Positions 1 to 9,265 are shown, counted from the first letter of the stretch. The stretch: DNA of 59,502 nt from Segatella oulorum JCM 14966 (GCF_000613785.1 NZ_BAJQ01000009.1:1-59502); one strand, 5' to 3'. The notes: generated by a model from the letters alone, not told the origin. Made by a program: numbers and translations.

Positions 1-136
1 TCCCTAAACCTATTTTATTTGAAGTAATCATACCTCCTAATCCATCTATAATATAAACAGAGGTTTGAGAAAATGGCGATTTCGATGAATATACCCCCCT
101 TTTTTATGGAGGAAAGAGAAAAGATTTGCACAAAAA

Positions 137-168
137 CTTGTTATATCTTTAAAAAAAGACTAATTTTG
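137..168 (+). promoter_or_regulatory. Bacteroidota-type promoter of the coiled-coil gene
   Basis: A -7 box TAATTTTG at 161-168 has a CTTG at 137-140 in the -33 position, 20 bases upstream. It precedes the ATG at 206 by about 38 bases. The pattern matches the TTTG-N19-21-TAnnTTTG consensus of this phylum. Confidence 0.6.
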
Positions 169-205
169 CAGCAGGAATTATAACTCCACAAAATAATTAT
201 AGAAT

Positions 206-802
206 ATGAAAAAAGTTTTTATGACTTTAGCCTTAGTTTGCTCTGCAGCTATGGCCTTCGCTGCAACGGCAGCAGATTCGACTGATGTAAAGGGTATTGT
301 AATCAAACACACTGCAAATGGTGTAACTTATGATTTAGATGCAGGTGAGGCTAAAATTGCCCAGCTTAATCAAATGATTGAGACCTACAAGGCGCAAATG
401 AGCCAGTCTCTTGAAGCAAGCAAAGCAAAAATTGCACAATCTCAAGATGCAAGTAAAGCGAAGATTGCACAAGAGCAAGAGGCAAATCAAGCACAAATGA
501 CAAAAGAGTTGGATACCTACAAGGCTAAGATTGCAAGCCTCCAACAAGAAATTGAGAACTGCAAGGCACAAATGGCGCAAGTAACTGAGAAGTATAAGAC
601 TCAAATGAGTCAATCTCAGGAAGCAAGCAAGGCTAAATTAGCGCAAGAGGCTGAAGCAAACAAGAACAAATTGGCTCAAGAGCAAGACGCTTACAAAGCA
701 AAGATTGACGCTGCACGCCAAGCTATTGATTATTTGCGCAGCGAAATGAAGACTGCGAAAGAAGCTATTAGCAAGGCTACTAAGTTTACTGTTGCAAAGT
801 AA
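206..802 (+). CDS. Secreted hendecad-repeat coiled-coil protein
   Basis: The 198-residue product starts with a signal peptide (MKKVFMTLALVCSAAMAFA) and is then almost wholly charged, Gln/Ala/Lys-rich helix. Residues 45-180 contain repeats of about 11 residues of the form (S/E)Q(E/D)ASKAKIAQ, a hendecad pattern expected for a long coiled coil. There is one Cys in the mature chain and no enzymatic motif. It probably acts as a periplasmic or outer-membrane-associated rod. It has its own promoter just upstream and a strong hairpin terminator just downstream, so it looks monocistronic. I recognise no named family and the function is unknown. Confidence 0.8.
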   Translation: MKKVFMTLALVCSAAMAFAATAADSTDVKGIVIKHTANGVTYDLDAGEAKIAQLNQMIETYKAQMSQSLEASKAKIAQSQDASKAKIAQEQEANQAQMTKELDTYKAKIASLQQEIENCKAQMAQVTEKYKTQMSQSQEASKAKLAQEAEANKNKLAQEQDAYKAKIDAARQAIDYLRSEMKTAKEAISKATKFTVAK

Positions 803-845
803 TATCTCGCTAATCGCAGCATTCAGATTTTACAAAAAACATGGA

Positions 846-884
846 GGGGCAAAGTCGACAAAACGATTTGCCCCTTTATTTTTT
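846..884 (+). terminator. Rho-independent terminator after the coiled-coil gene
   Basis: GGGGCAAA at 846-853 pairs with TTTGCCCC at 867-874, with an inner TCG/CGA extension, followed by a T-rich tract at 875-884. Confidence 0.8.
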
Positions 885-901
885 AATTCAAAATTTAGCT
901 T

Positions 902-1702
902 ATGGAATGGAATACTCCCGTAGAAATCAACTCGTCCACTTGGAAGGTTGCACCAACCGATAACATCCTATGCATAGGTTCGTGTTTTGCCGACAATATA
1001 GGGCGGAAGTTTGAGGAGGCCCTGTTCTCTATAACTTGCAACCCTTATGGGGTGATGTATAATCCCATAAGCATTTTGCACAGCCTCACACGATGGCTGA
1101 CCGACACAACAGTGTTACCTGATGTGTTGATACTTACGTTGGGTACCAACCATGTTTATCGCCTGAAGCGTACGGGAGAGATTGTAGATAATTGCCAAAA
1201 ACAGCCACAAAATTGGTTTCAGGAAGAGGAATTGAGCGTAGATGACTGCGTCAAGGCGTTGGAAGAGGCTATTCAACAGGTGAGAAATCGCAACGCCAAC
1301 GCGAAAGTCGTGCTCACGGTAAGCCCCATTCGCTACCAAAAGTATGGTTTTCATGGAAGCCAATTGAGCAAAGCCACTTTGCTTTTGGCTACGCATGAAT
1401 TGGTGAAAGCCGGGATAGCAGACTATTTTCCTACCTATGAAATCATGAATGATGCTTTGCGCGACTATCGGTTTTATGCCGAAGATATGCTCCATCCCAC
1501 CCCACAAGCCGTGAACTATATTTGGGAAGCCTTTGGTAAGGCTTATTTCAGTGCAGAGACGCATGACTACTTGTATGAATGGCAGCCCATCAAAGCGGCA
1601 CTCAACCATCGTCCCTTTGATGCCGAAAGCGATGCATACAAAGCATTCCGAGCAAAAGCAGAACAACAAAAGCAGACTTTTCTCAAGAAATGGAAAGGTT
1701 AA
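902..1702 (+). CDS. GSCFA domain protein
   Basis: The 266-residue cytosolic protein carries the family signature GSCFADNIG near residue 26, followed by the SGNH-like features LTLGTNHVY (about residue 80) and a C-terminal DMLHPTPQAV block. These place it in the GSCFA family (PF08885), a conserved Bacteroidota family related to SGNH/GDSL hydrolases. The Ser of GSCFA and the Asp/His of DMLHP would be the catalytic candidates. The physiological substrate is not established. It starts 18 bases after a terminator and no clear promoter of its own was found. It converges with yfhO. Confidence 0.88.
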   Translation: MEWNTPVEINSSTWKVAPTDNILCIGSCFADNIGRKFEEALFSITCNPYGVMYNPISILHSLTRWLTDTTVLPDVLILTLGTNHVYRLKRTGEIVDNCQKQPQNWFQEEELSVDDCVKALEEAIQQVRNRNANAKVVLTVSPIRYQKYGFHGSQLSKATLLLATHELVKAGIADYFPTYEIMNDALRDYRFYAEDMLHPTPQAVNYIWEAFGKAYFSAETHDYLYEWQPIKAALNHRPFDAESDAYKAFRAKAEQQKQTFLKKWKG

Positions 1703-1810
1703 AAGAGTGAACAACGCGCTTTTGCATGGCGATAGCAGCAACAGGAATGGTTGCACCATCGTAGCACATCAAACTGCAAAACAAAAAGCATTTGCCACAC
1801 GATAAAAGAA

Positions 1811-1857
1811 CATCGGCGCACAACAAACTTTGCTGTTGCGCGCCGATGCTGATTTTT
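1811..1857. terminator. Bidirectional terminator between GSCFA gene and yfhO
   Basis: CATCGGCGC at 1811-1819 pairs with GCGCCGATG at 1840-1848, with an inner ACAACA/TGTTG extension. A T-run follows on the plus strand. It lies between two convergent genes. Confidence 0.8.
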
Positions 1858-1871
1858 AGCAACCGTAAGGG

Positions 1872-4361
1872 TTACGATTTTTGCTTGCGTTTCCACTCTG
1901 CATAGAGCCCAAAGAGCACCACAAGCAACAGCACAACATAGGCAGCATAGGCCACGGTTTCGGTTTGTTTCACGCTCTTGGGATCGAAAGTGAGCACCAC
2001 TTGGTGTTGCCCTTTATCCACTTTCAAGGCACGCAACACATAGTCGGCACGCCCTATCTCAACGGGTTTGCCATCAACTGTGGCGGTCCATTCGGGATAA
2101 TAAATCTCCGAAAACACCATCACGCCGCCCGTTGTACTCTTCACCTCATACGTAAGTTGGTTGGGAGCGTAGGCAGTTAATTTCACTACCGACGTACTAT
2201 CTTGCGGTGTAGCCTCGCCCAACACAGCTTTAAACCGCGCATCGGCTACAGCTTCATGGCGCAAATTGAGCTTGCCCAACGCCTCAAACTCTTGGTTGGC
2301 GTTGTTCACATAGTTCAGCTTGTCGACAAACCACGCATTGCCCAACACATAAGGGTTTTGAATGGGCACGGTCTTGTTATCTTGAAGCGGCACGATAAAA
2401 TATTTCGCATTGAGCATGTTGAGCACCGGGAAGATGCTATCGCCTTTAACTTTGGTCATGTCGCCGCCAGCCTTTGCCAACGCAGACATGAGCTGTTGCA
2501 TTTCAGGCGCAATATAGTTGTCAATCAAATCTTGATAGCGGCGCAGCTTGGCAGCATGATAACCGCCAATGCTCTTGTGATAATAGCTCGTTTCGTTTTC
2601 GTTGAATGTGTTCGAAGCCAAATTCAACACCCGGTAATCTAAGTCCTTATCGCGCAAAATAAGCCGGTCGGTTTCGGTCATGGGCTGTGCCTGTTCGCGC
2701 ACCGATTTCTCAACAAACATACCATCGTTGAGATAGCGTTTGTTCACCTGCCACATGTCGATGAGGCACAGCAACACCATGGCCCCCACCATGTATTCGG
2801 CCTTCAATTTGCGATAACGATAGAGCAACAGCAACGCCATGCCGATGGCTATAATCCAGAACGAGCGCCAGCAGTCGGCCACAAAAATGCCTTCACGAAT
2901 GCTGCGCAAATTGCTTTCTAACGGAGCAAGATAGTCGGCAGGAATACCTTTCAGTGCTTCTAATTCCGCAGCCGAAATGAAATCACTGAAAAACACCGTT
3001 GGCATGAGTGCAAACAGCAGCGCAATGCCACCCGTGAGGCCAAAGCTCACATACACCCACCGCATCTGCTTGCCCATCAAATCGGGTTCATCCACCAAGC
3101 GCTTCAGCGCCAGCATCGCCAGCAAGGGGATGGTAAATTCGGCTATGACAAGGATAGAAGCCACCGTGCGGAACTTGCTATACATGGGTACATAGTCCAA
3201 GAAGAAGTCGGTGAACGGCATAAAGTTGTGGCCCCACGACAGCAGAATGCTCAGCACGGTGGCACCCAGCAACGCCCATTTCATTGGTCCTTTCACGATG
3301 AAGAGCCCTAAGACAAACAGCATCAGCACAAAAGCACCCACATAAACCGGTCCGCTCGTGCCGGGCTGGTCGCCCCAGTACTGCCCCATCTGCTGATAAA
3401 TCTGCATAAAGTTGGGGTCGGCTTTCTCCATTGCCTTGGCATTGGCAGCCAGCGGAACCGACGCGCCACCCTTGGCATTGGGCACGAGCAACGTCCACGT
3501 TTCATCGATGCCATAACTCCATTGCGTGATATAATCGCGATCCAAACCGCTACTGGTCTGGTTGGTTACATTCTTTTTCACCAACTCACTCTTGCCACGC
3601 ATGCTCTCCTGCGCGTACTGCCAGGTGTGATAAAGATTCGAAAGATTGAGTAAAACGCCTATCAAAGCGCCCGCAGCACACACGCCCGTAGCCCGCAAGA
3701 AGCCTTTCCACTGCCCGCATCGCACAGCATCCACGCCATAGGCAATCACCATGGCCGCAATCACAAACAAATAATAATAGGTCATCTGCACATGGTTGGC
3801 ATCAATCTCAAAGGCCGAGAAAAGTGCCGTCACGCAGAACCCGCGCAACAACTTTCCTCGATAGGCCAACACCAACCCCGCTATCAGCGGCGGCAGATAG
3901 GCCAACGCCATGACTTTCCAAATGTGGCCTGCGGCAATGATGATGAAGAAATACGACGAGAAGGCCCACACGATGGCACCCAATGCAGCCAAATGCCAGC
4001 GGAAATCAAAAGCGCGCAGCAAAATGTAGAAGCCCAACAAATAGGCAAAAACATACCACACATTCTCGGGCAACCACAGATGATAGGCCTTCATCACCTG
4101 GTTCAGCACACCCGTACTCTGATACGAAGGCGCCGTTTGATAAGTGGGCATACCACTAAACGTAGCATTCGTCCAACGCGACACCTTGCCCGTCCGCTCG
4201 TGATATTCCGACACCTCCTGACCGGCACCGCGCCCTGCCGAAGCATCGTGCCGATAGAGAATGCGACCATCTAAGTCGGCCGGAAAGAAATAGGCAAACG
4301 AGATGACGGCAAAGAGCACCACAACCAACAGGTCGGGCCAATAAGTCTTTATACGTTCCAT
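1872..4361 (-). CDS. YfhO family multi-pass membrane protein
   Basis: The 829-residue protein has about a dozen hydrophobic segments in its first 530 residues, then a large extracytoplasmic domain (about residues 540-800), then one last membrane helix and a basic KRKQKS tail. The N-terminal LYRHDASAGRG region and the C-terminal sequence FSEIYYPEWTATVDG followed by YVLRAL are typical of the YfhO family (PF09586). Members have a GT-C glycosyltransferase-like fold and are linked to glycosylation of envelope polymers such as teichoic acids in Firmicutes; the Bacteroidota substrate is unknown. It has its own -7 box upstream and ends at a bidirectional terminator. Confidence 0.92.
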   Translation of the reverse strand: MERIKTYWPDLLVVVLFAVISFAYFFPADLDGRILYRHDASAGRGAGQEVSEYHERTGKVSRWTNATFSGMPTYQTAPSYQSTGVLNQVMKAYHLWLPENVWYVFAYLLGFYILLRAFDFRWHLAALGAIVWAFSSYFFIIIAAGHIWKVMALAYLPPLIAGLVLAYRGKLLRGFCVTALFSAFEIDANHVQMTYYYLFVIAAMVIAYGVDAVRCGQWKGFLRATGVCAAGALIGVLLNLSNLYHTWQYAQESMRGKSELVKKNVTNQTSSGLDRDYITQWSYGIDETWTLLVPNAKGGASVPLAANAKAMEKADPNFMQIYQQMGQYWGDQPGTSGPVYVGAFVLMLFVLGLFIVKGPMKWALLGATVLSILLSWGHNFMPFTDFFLDYVPMYSKFRTVASILVIAEFTIPLLAMLALKRLVDEPDLMGKQMRWVYVSFGLTGGIALLFALMPTVFFSDFISAAELEALKGIPADYLAPLESNLRSIREGIFVADCWRSFWIIAIGMALLLLYRYRKLKAEYMVGAMVLLCLIDMWQVNKRYLNDGMFVEKSVREQAQPMTETDRLILRDKDLDYRVLNLASNTFNENETSYYHKSIGGYHAAKLRRYQDLIDNYIAPEMQQLMSALAKAGGDMTKVKGDSIFPVLNMLNAKYFIVPLQDNKTVPIQNPYVLGNAWFVDKLNYVNNANQEFEALGKLNLRHEAVADARFKAVLGEATPQDSTSVVKLTAYAPNQLTYEVKSTTGGVMVFSEIYYPEWTATVDGKPVEIGRADYVLRALKVDKGQHQVVLTFDPKSVKQTETVAYAAYVVLLLVVLFGLYAEWKRKQKS

Positions 4362-4392
4362 GACAGTTCTTGATTTACATTTTTATTGCTTG

Positions 4393-4400
4393 CAAAGATA
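4393..4400 (-). promoter_or_regulatory. -7 box upstream of yfhO
   Basis: The minus strand reads TATCTTTG here, 32 bases before the yfhO ATG. No convincing -33 TTTG is visible at the right distance, so only the -7 element is claimed. Confidence 0.45.
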
Positions 4401-4527
4401 CAAATAAAAATGAAAACCACCTTTTCCACGCCAAATGAAAGTGCCAAGCGGCCCGAGATATTATCTTCGAGGCATTATCTTGATGTACATTCATCTCTTC
4501 TACCCCTGCACATCCCCCATACTGCGG

Positions 4528-4959
4528 CTATAGCTTCCGGAAATAAAGGCGCAGACTTGCGCTGGTGAGCACCATACGCCGGCGGTCGATGGTAGTAATC
4601 GAGAACTGTTCGGACAGGGTTTGAATGCCATAGGGGTGCAATGGTTGCGGTGTTTGCACGGCAATATCACCACTGTCGCGCGCGGAAAAATAGGGATGGC
4701 TGAGCAACAAGTCGTCGCCGTGTCGCGCAAACGAAAGCAGATAGTCGCCGCGTTGGCCGGGCACGTCGCGCAACTCCAACAGACGCCCTTGGAAAGCCCA
4801 CGTGCATTGCTGCGCCTCCATGTTGGCATGGCCTCCCGTCTGCAATGTGTCGACCGCTGTTAAAAGCCACCAACCATCCAACTTCCCGTTGTGTGACGTT
4901 TCCAATTCACACGCCGAGAGGCAGAACATAAAGGCGAAAAGAATGCTAAGATATTTCAT
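4528..4959 (-). CDS. Lipocalin-like lipoprotein
   Basis: The 143-residue product has a lipoprotein signal (MKYLSILFAFMFCLSAC, lipobox LSAC) followed by LDGWWLLTAVD and a set of alternating beta-strand-like segments, as in the small lipocalin-like proteins of Bacteroidota. It is probably an outer-membrane or periplasmic lipoprotein of unknown ligand. Its ATG overlaps the stop codon of a displaced copy of the wzi 3' end (ATGA overlap at 4956-4959), so it was ancestrally coupled to wzi. It is now separated from wzi by rhuM. Confidence 0.75.
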   Translation of the reverse strand: MKYLSILFAFMFCLSACELETSHNGKLDGWWLLTAVDTLQTGGHANMEAQQCTWAFQGRLLELRDVPGQRGDYLLSFARHGDDLLLSHPYFSARDSGDIAVQTPQPLHPYGIQTLSEQFSITTIDRRRMVLTSASLRLYFRKL

Positions 4960-5039
4960 TTCTGCTTGGATTTAAAATTCAACATGCCCGTCTTGCGCAG
5001 CGTAAGTTGCAGGCCATTACACACTAAATCTTGCTTCAT
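4956..5039 (-). pseudogene. Displaced 3' end of the wzi gene, now a 27-codon mini-ORF
   Basis: Read on the minus strand this segment encodes GLQLTLRKTGMLNFKSKQK and a stop. The intact wzi gene ends GLQLTLRKTGVLNFKTKSFKR. Over the shared first 15 codons 39 of 45 bases match and five of the six changes are synonymous. The fragment is open from an ATG that overlaps the rhuM stop (ATGA at 5036-5039) to a TGA that overlaps the ATG of the lipocalin-like gene. It marks where the ancestral wzi gene ended before rhuM arrived. Confidence 0.8.
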
Positions 5040-6034
5040 ATCCCATCTCCTTTTAAACGCTTTATCTCTTGATCAAAATCAGAAATGTACATTTCGTCCT
5101 GTTTACGTCGAAAAGTTTCATATTCACACTCAGCTTTCAACTTTGCTTCTAAAGCAGAAATGCTTCCAGCACTATTTAATAATGGACGCCCTGCTATCAA
5201 TAAAAAATCATCTAACAGTTTACTCCAATCGCTCATCGCCATAGGTATTTCTCGCTCTGCACGATCTTCTGCCAAATCGAGATAGGCGGAAACCAGGCGG
5301 TTTATGGCTGCCATATGTTTTTGATCAAGATAATTTTTAGCAATCGTCACGTCTGATTTCATCACTTTCCCATCTGGAGCATGACGCCATGTCGTCAATC
5401 CCATATGTGGTTGCGTTGCATCGGCCTTTTCATAAATAATCTCAGCAGCAGTCTGTCCTGATATTGCCCAATGCAATTTATTCTGAACAGAAGCAAAGAA
5501 GTTCTGTGTTTCTGGTGCATGCTTATCATAGTCAATAGATAGCGTATAAATATCGGTTATCTTTTGATAAAAGCGTCGTTCGCTGGCACGTATTTCTCGA
5601 ATATCTTCTAATAACTCTTTAAAATAATCATGCCCAAATTGATTACCTTGCTTTAAACGCGTCTTATCTAATACATACCCCTTTGTAATAAATGTATTAA
5701 GGGTCTTTGTCGCCCATTGACGAAAGTGTATAGCTTGTGTAGAATTAACTCTATAGCCAACGGATATGATAGCGTCTAATGGATAAAAAGCTACTTCACG
5801 CTGTACTTTCCGAGAGCCTTCTGTCTGAACTATCCGAAAATTCCGGATAGTTCCCTCGTGTGGTAGTTCTCCTGAACGAAAAATATTTTTCAGATGCTCA
5901 TTCACTGTTCGCACATCAACACCAAACAACTCGGCCATACGCTTTTGTGTTAACCAAAAGGTTCCGTCTACATAATGCACTTGAATGTTTATATCACCAT
6001 TTTCTGTGGTGTATAATAAAATGTTGCTATCCAT
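5036..6034 (-). CDS. rhuM: RhuM family protein
   Basis: The 332-residue protein opens with an NGDINIQVHYVDGTFWLTQ...AELF segment and a helix-turn-helix-like region. It continues with the RhuM-typical block FYPLDAIISVGYRVNS...FRQWAT and a C-terminal Fic-like helical region. This matches the virulence RhuM family (PF13310), frequent on Salmonella and Bacteroidota accessory DNA. Biochemical function is not established; relatives occur next to toxin-antitoxin and defence genes. It starts 5 bases after the wzi stop and lies between two diverged copies of the wzi 3' end, which is strong evidence that it was inserted into a pre-existing wzi-lipoprotein operon. Confidence 0.92.
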   Translation of the reverse strand: MDSNILLYTTENGDINIQVHYVDGTFWLTQKRMAELFGVDVRTVNEHLKNIFRSGELPHEGTIRNFRIVQTEGSRKVQREVAFYPLDAIISVGYRVNSTQAIHFRQWATKTLNTFITKGYVLDKTRLKQGNQFGHDYFKELLEDIREIRASERRFYQKITDIYTLSIDYDKHAPETQNFFASVQNKLHWAISGQTAAEIIYEKADATQPHMGLTTWRHAPDGKVMKSDVTIAKNYLDQKHMAAINRLVSAYLDLAEDRAEREIPMAMSDWSKLLDDFLLIAGRPLLNSAGSISALEAKLKAECEYETFRRKQDEMYISDFDQEIKRLKGDGI

Positions 6035-6039
6035 ATCAA

Positions 6040-7713
6040 TTACCGTTTAAAAGATTTTGTTTTAAAATTCAACACGCCCGTTTTACGCAACGTGAGTTGC
6101 AAGCCTTGCTGACACCCATAGAGCGTTCCAGCATCCAAAGCGGCAGCGAGAATGACCGACCATCCCGCCCATTTCGATGCTTCAGCAAATGCATAGTGTG
6201 TCTCGATCAGCAGGTTCAGTGCTCGGCGCGGAGGATAATACAGCTGATAATAGGTGCCGAAGCCTTGTTGATAGGTGGCTAAAAGACGATAGTGCAAACG
6301 AGAAAGCGGCTCACCCATGAGGCCGATGTGCCAAGCTACGAAGCGATTGTTTTTCACTTCGATGGTGTGATCCGTGTTATAAATGGGCGAACGATAGAGC
6401 GGATTGCCCATCACCATGCCCCAATGTTGCCAGCCCGAGAAGAGATGATGGTTATAAAAATTGTCGCGCCCCACGATATGTTCGGCCACGTTGGGCGTGT
6501 GGTCGTGATAAACGGGGCCGCCTTGGTATTTGGAATAGACATATTCTGCCACCACTTTTTGCAGCCACGGCGTGCTATTCAGTCGCAGTTCACCACCCAA
6601 AAGCCAATCTTTAAAATCATACACGAAATAGCGTTGCCGCTGCATGTGCTGTGCATCGCTGCCCGTGCCCCACCCATTCTTGTTGAGATGAATCATCGAC
6701 GAGTTGTCTTCAAAATAATGATCGGCATAAAGACTCACGCCCCACGCCGCCTGTTGCCAATTACATCGCATGAGCCATGCCCCCAAATGATTACCTTCTT
6801 TGTTGGTAAACGAGCCATCGGTGGCATCGCTCCCTCCAGGGAAAAAGGCATGCCAAAATGCACGAGGCGAGGCACTGTTGTGCACAACCTCCATACCACC
6901 ATTTTGCTTCAGATAGGATGTTCCGCCAAATTGCGTGGCCATTTCCAATCCCAATTCCACCGAAAAGGGCACCTGTCGCTCGGGGTTTCCAATCATCACA
7001 TAGCCCGCTTTGCTGTGGTAAAGCGCACCTTGCGTGTAGCGATATTGCCCTTGAGTGAAACGCTTCTGCCAGCCACTGTCGGTGGGTTTGCCATAAGCCA
7101 CATGCCCTTTCAGGTGCAACCAGCGGTGGGTGAAGGGCACTATCCAATAACGGGGCAGCGAAAGGCGCACCTCAGGAATCGGCCTTGCATTGATGCCTAA
7201 TGCCTGATTGCCCGTGGAGAGCTGTCCATCTTTCAAGGCCATGGGCTGCGCTTTGCTGCCAAGGGTGAGCAAAGCATGTCGCCAACGCACCTCCACAAAG
7301 GCTTGCTGTACCCACAACGTGCTGCCAAAGCCACGTGCTGCGGCCAACTCTACCCCATAGCCCACGCCCCATTTTCGCGCGTCATCGTGCGCAATGCTAC
7401 GCTCCAACTTTGCAATAACCGCCCCGTTCGACGAGGTCAACGTGCCCCACCCATAGCGATTAGCCACCAACCAAAAGGGTGTTTGCCCATGCGATTGTGT
7501 GGTTTGCAGCGCCACAGCATAGTGCAATGAGTCGAACAAAGCGGGGCATGTCGTTGACAACTGGTGCTGCCAAGCATATTGTGCTGCGGCAGATGGCGAG
7601 TAAACCAGCCCTAACAGCCAACAAACACACGAGAAAAGAGCGGAAAGGCGCACGGCAAACCTATGCAAAGGATTATTGAATGAGCTTGGGATAAACCTGA
7701 TTAGGGATGGCAT
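6040..7713 (-). CDS. Wzi-like capsule assembly outer-membrane protein
   Basis: The 557-residue protein has an N-terminal signal segment (LFSCVCWLLGLVYSPSAAA) then many alternating beta strands with aromatic girdles and the motifs LGMGNPLYRSPI-like and SRYQGGP-like typical of the capsule assembly Wzi family (PF14052). In Escherichia coli Wzi is an 18-strand outer-membrane lectin that anchors capsule. The start at 7713 overlaps the upstream secreted-protein gene by 41 bases; a later non-ATG start would remove the overlap, but no later ATG precedes the signal peptide. The last 20 codons appear to be a replaced tail acquired with rhuM. Confidence 0.85.
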   Translation of the reverse strand: MPSLIRFIPSSFNNPLHRFAVRLSALFSCVCWLLGLVYSPSAAAQYAWQHQLSTTCPALFDSLHYAVALQTTQSHGQTPFWLVANRYGWGTLTSSNGAVIAKLERSIAHDDARKWGVGYGVELAAARGFGSTLWVQQAFVEVRWRHALLTLGSKAQPMALKDGQLSTGNQALGINARPIPEVRLSLPRYWIVPFTHRWLHLKGHVAYGKPTDSGWQKRFTQGQYRYTQGALYHSKAGYVMIGNPERQVPFSVELGLEMATQFGGTSYLKQNGGMEVVHNSASPRAFWHAFFPGGSDATDGSFTNKEGNHLGAWLMRCNWQQAAWGVSLYADHYFEDNSSMIHLNKNGWGTGSDAQHMQRQRYFVYDFKDWLLGGELRLNSTPWLQKVVAEYVYSKYQGGPVYHDHTPNVAEHIVGRDNFYNHHLFSGWQHWGMVMGNPLYRSPIYNTDHTIEVKNNRFVAWHIGLMGEPLSRLHYRLLATYQQGFGTYYQLYYPPRRALNLLIETHYAFAEASKWAGWSVILAAALDAGTLYGCQQGLQLTLRKTGVLNFKTKSFKR

Positions 7714-8281
7714 CTGTACGTTCTAACAGCGGCCATGCCGAACTTTTCACATAGTCTTGCCCGGGCTGTTTGTCCTCACGAAACAAAAAGCGCGCGTTGA
7801 GATAGCCATCATTACCATCTTTAGCCACCACGTAAGCATAAGCGCGGCGCCGATAACCCGTCACCGTTTCGCCATTGCACATAATCGTACAGGTCCAATC
7901 TTCCTGCGGCACTACGCTATATAAGATTTGTGCACGCGGATATTTCTTTGCAAAAGCCGCCCGCGCAAGCTTCACCATTTCTTGGCCGGCAGTCGTGTTT
8001 TTACTCACAAACTGGTCGTAATGATACACCGGCATATAGCGCATGCCCTCGACTTCAATCAAACCATCGTCCTCGGTTCGCTGCTTTTTCAAGTCGTCGA
8101 CACCAATCTTTTCGCCCAACTCCTTGCCCGTTTCACTCACCTGCTTCTTCGCCTTTTTCCAAATGCCTTGCACCTTTTTCACCAAGGTTTCGGGCTTTGC
8201 CTTGTTACTTTTCTGCGCCATCGTGGGCAACCCCATAGCCAGAAAGGCCAACATCAGCACCATGAATCGATTTTTCTTCAT
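7673..8281 (-). CDS. Secreted protein of unknown function
   Basis: The ATG at 8281 is chosen because it gives a clean signal peptide (MKKNRFMVLMLAFLAMGLP, cleavage after MAQ) and about 202 residues; an upstream in-frame ATG would only add a non-signal extension. After a Lys-rich helical stretch (residues 20-65) the domain from VEGMRYMPVYHYDQF onward contains AGQEMVKLARAAFAKKYP and TGYRRRAYAYVVAKDGNDGY. I do not recognise a named family. Overlap with wzi suggests one transcript for envelope functions. Confidence 0.72.
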   Translation of the reverse strand: MKKNRFMVLMLAFLAMGLPTMAQKSNKAKPETLVKKVQGIWKKAKKQVSETGKELGEKIGVDDLKKQRTEDDGLIEVEGMRYMPVYHYDQFVSKNTTAGQEMVKLARAAFAKKYPRAQILYSVVPQEDWTCTIMCNGETVTGYRRRAYAYVVAKDGNDGYLNARFLFREDKQPGQDYVKSSAWPLLERTDAIPNQVYPKLIQ

Positions 8282-8470
8282 AAACTTCTCTAATTTGATT
8301 GTCCACAAAAGTAGGACAAAACGCCCCAACTACAAAATAATTTCAGTTTATTTAAGGCTGCTGTGCTGTGCTTTCCACCCGCCAAGTGGCCTGTTGCTTT
8401 TTGCGAATGTTATCATAAAAAAGACTAATGTGCAGATAAACTTATGGCGGCATTTGCTAACTTTGCTCAC

Positions 8471-9265
8471 ATGAAACGAATGAAACAGCTTTATATCACA
8501 TGGATGGCCCTCACGTGTGCCTTGCCTTCGTTGGCACAGATGCACATTCACGAAGGGCCTTTGCATAGTTTTGATGCACCAAGAAAGGGCTGGGTGCTGC
8601 CGGGCGACACCGTGTTCACCGACACTGCACAATATGTTTATCAAGGACAGCCGCAACAAATCGCTTTCACGGCCGACGCATCGGATGCTGTTCCCACGCC
8701 ACCCCTCTACACATCGCGCTTTAACAACTACGGATGGGGCTTGCACGAAGGGCTCAACGTGTCGGCAGGTTTGTCGGCTTTTGCCACTTTTGGCAAACAT
8801 GTTCCCCATCGTGGCGGCTTCAGTCAAAACCTCAATGCCACCTATTTAGCACCGCTTTCGAAGAATCGCAAGCTGTGGTTGGCCGCAGGAGGCATGCTGC
8901 GCAACACTAATTGGGGCAGCGATAACTACCGAGAGGCCTTGCTTTATGCCGCATTGGGCTATCGGTTTAACGACCATTGGGAGGCTTGGATTTATGGACA
9001 AAAGTCTATTGCCAACAGTGGTTCGGGCGTGTTTGCTTCGCCCTATGGCTTTTATCCCGGCCTTGGCTATGGCTTTTACCCCGGTCTTTATAGCAGTTTC
9101 TATGGCGGAGGCTTAGGTTTCCCGGGTGCCGATATGGTGGGAACAGCCGTGAAATATTCGGTTAATCCGCATTTTTCATTCCAGTTGAATGTCGAAACGG
9201 CTTGGTATCGTCGCCCTACTTTCCAATATTTCGACCAATATAATTATCCTGCTCCAAGTAATTAA
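8471..9265 (+). CDS. Secreted outer-membrane-like protein
   Basis: The ATG at 8471 (or 8480) begins a signal peptide ending near LPSLAQ; longer versions add residues that do not fit a signal. The mature part of about 245 residues is rich in Tyr, Gly, Phe and Asn with alternating strands and a Gly-Tyr-Phe-Pro loop at about residues 190-225 (YGFYPGLGYGFYPGLYSSFY). The composition suggests a small beta-barrel or outer-membrane adhesin-like protein. A TAACTTTG -7-like box lies very close to this start (8458-8465), which would make the leader extremely short or argue for the 8480 start. No named family recognised. Confidence 0.7.
   Translation: MKRMKQLYITWMALTCALPSLAQMHIHEGPLHSFDAPRKGWVLPGDTVFTDTAQYVYQGQPQQIAFTADASDAVPTPPLYTSRFNNYGWGLHEGLNVSAGLSAFATFGKHVPHRGGFSQNLNATYLAPLSKNRKLWLAAGGMLRNTNWGSDNYREALLYAALGYRFNDHWEAWIYGQKSIANSGSGVFASPYGFYPGLGYGFYPGLYSSFYGGGLGFPGADMVGTAVKYSVNPHFSFQLNVETAWYRRPTFQYFDQYNYPAPSN

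Noticed and set aside
1..136. Partial minus-strand gene at the left edge (reads ...VYIIDGLGGMITSNKIGLG)
   Set aside because: Open for only about 30 codons with an upstream stop and no recognisable domain; not enough to call.
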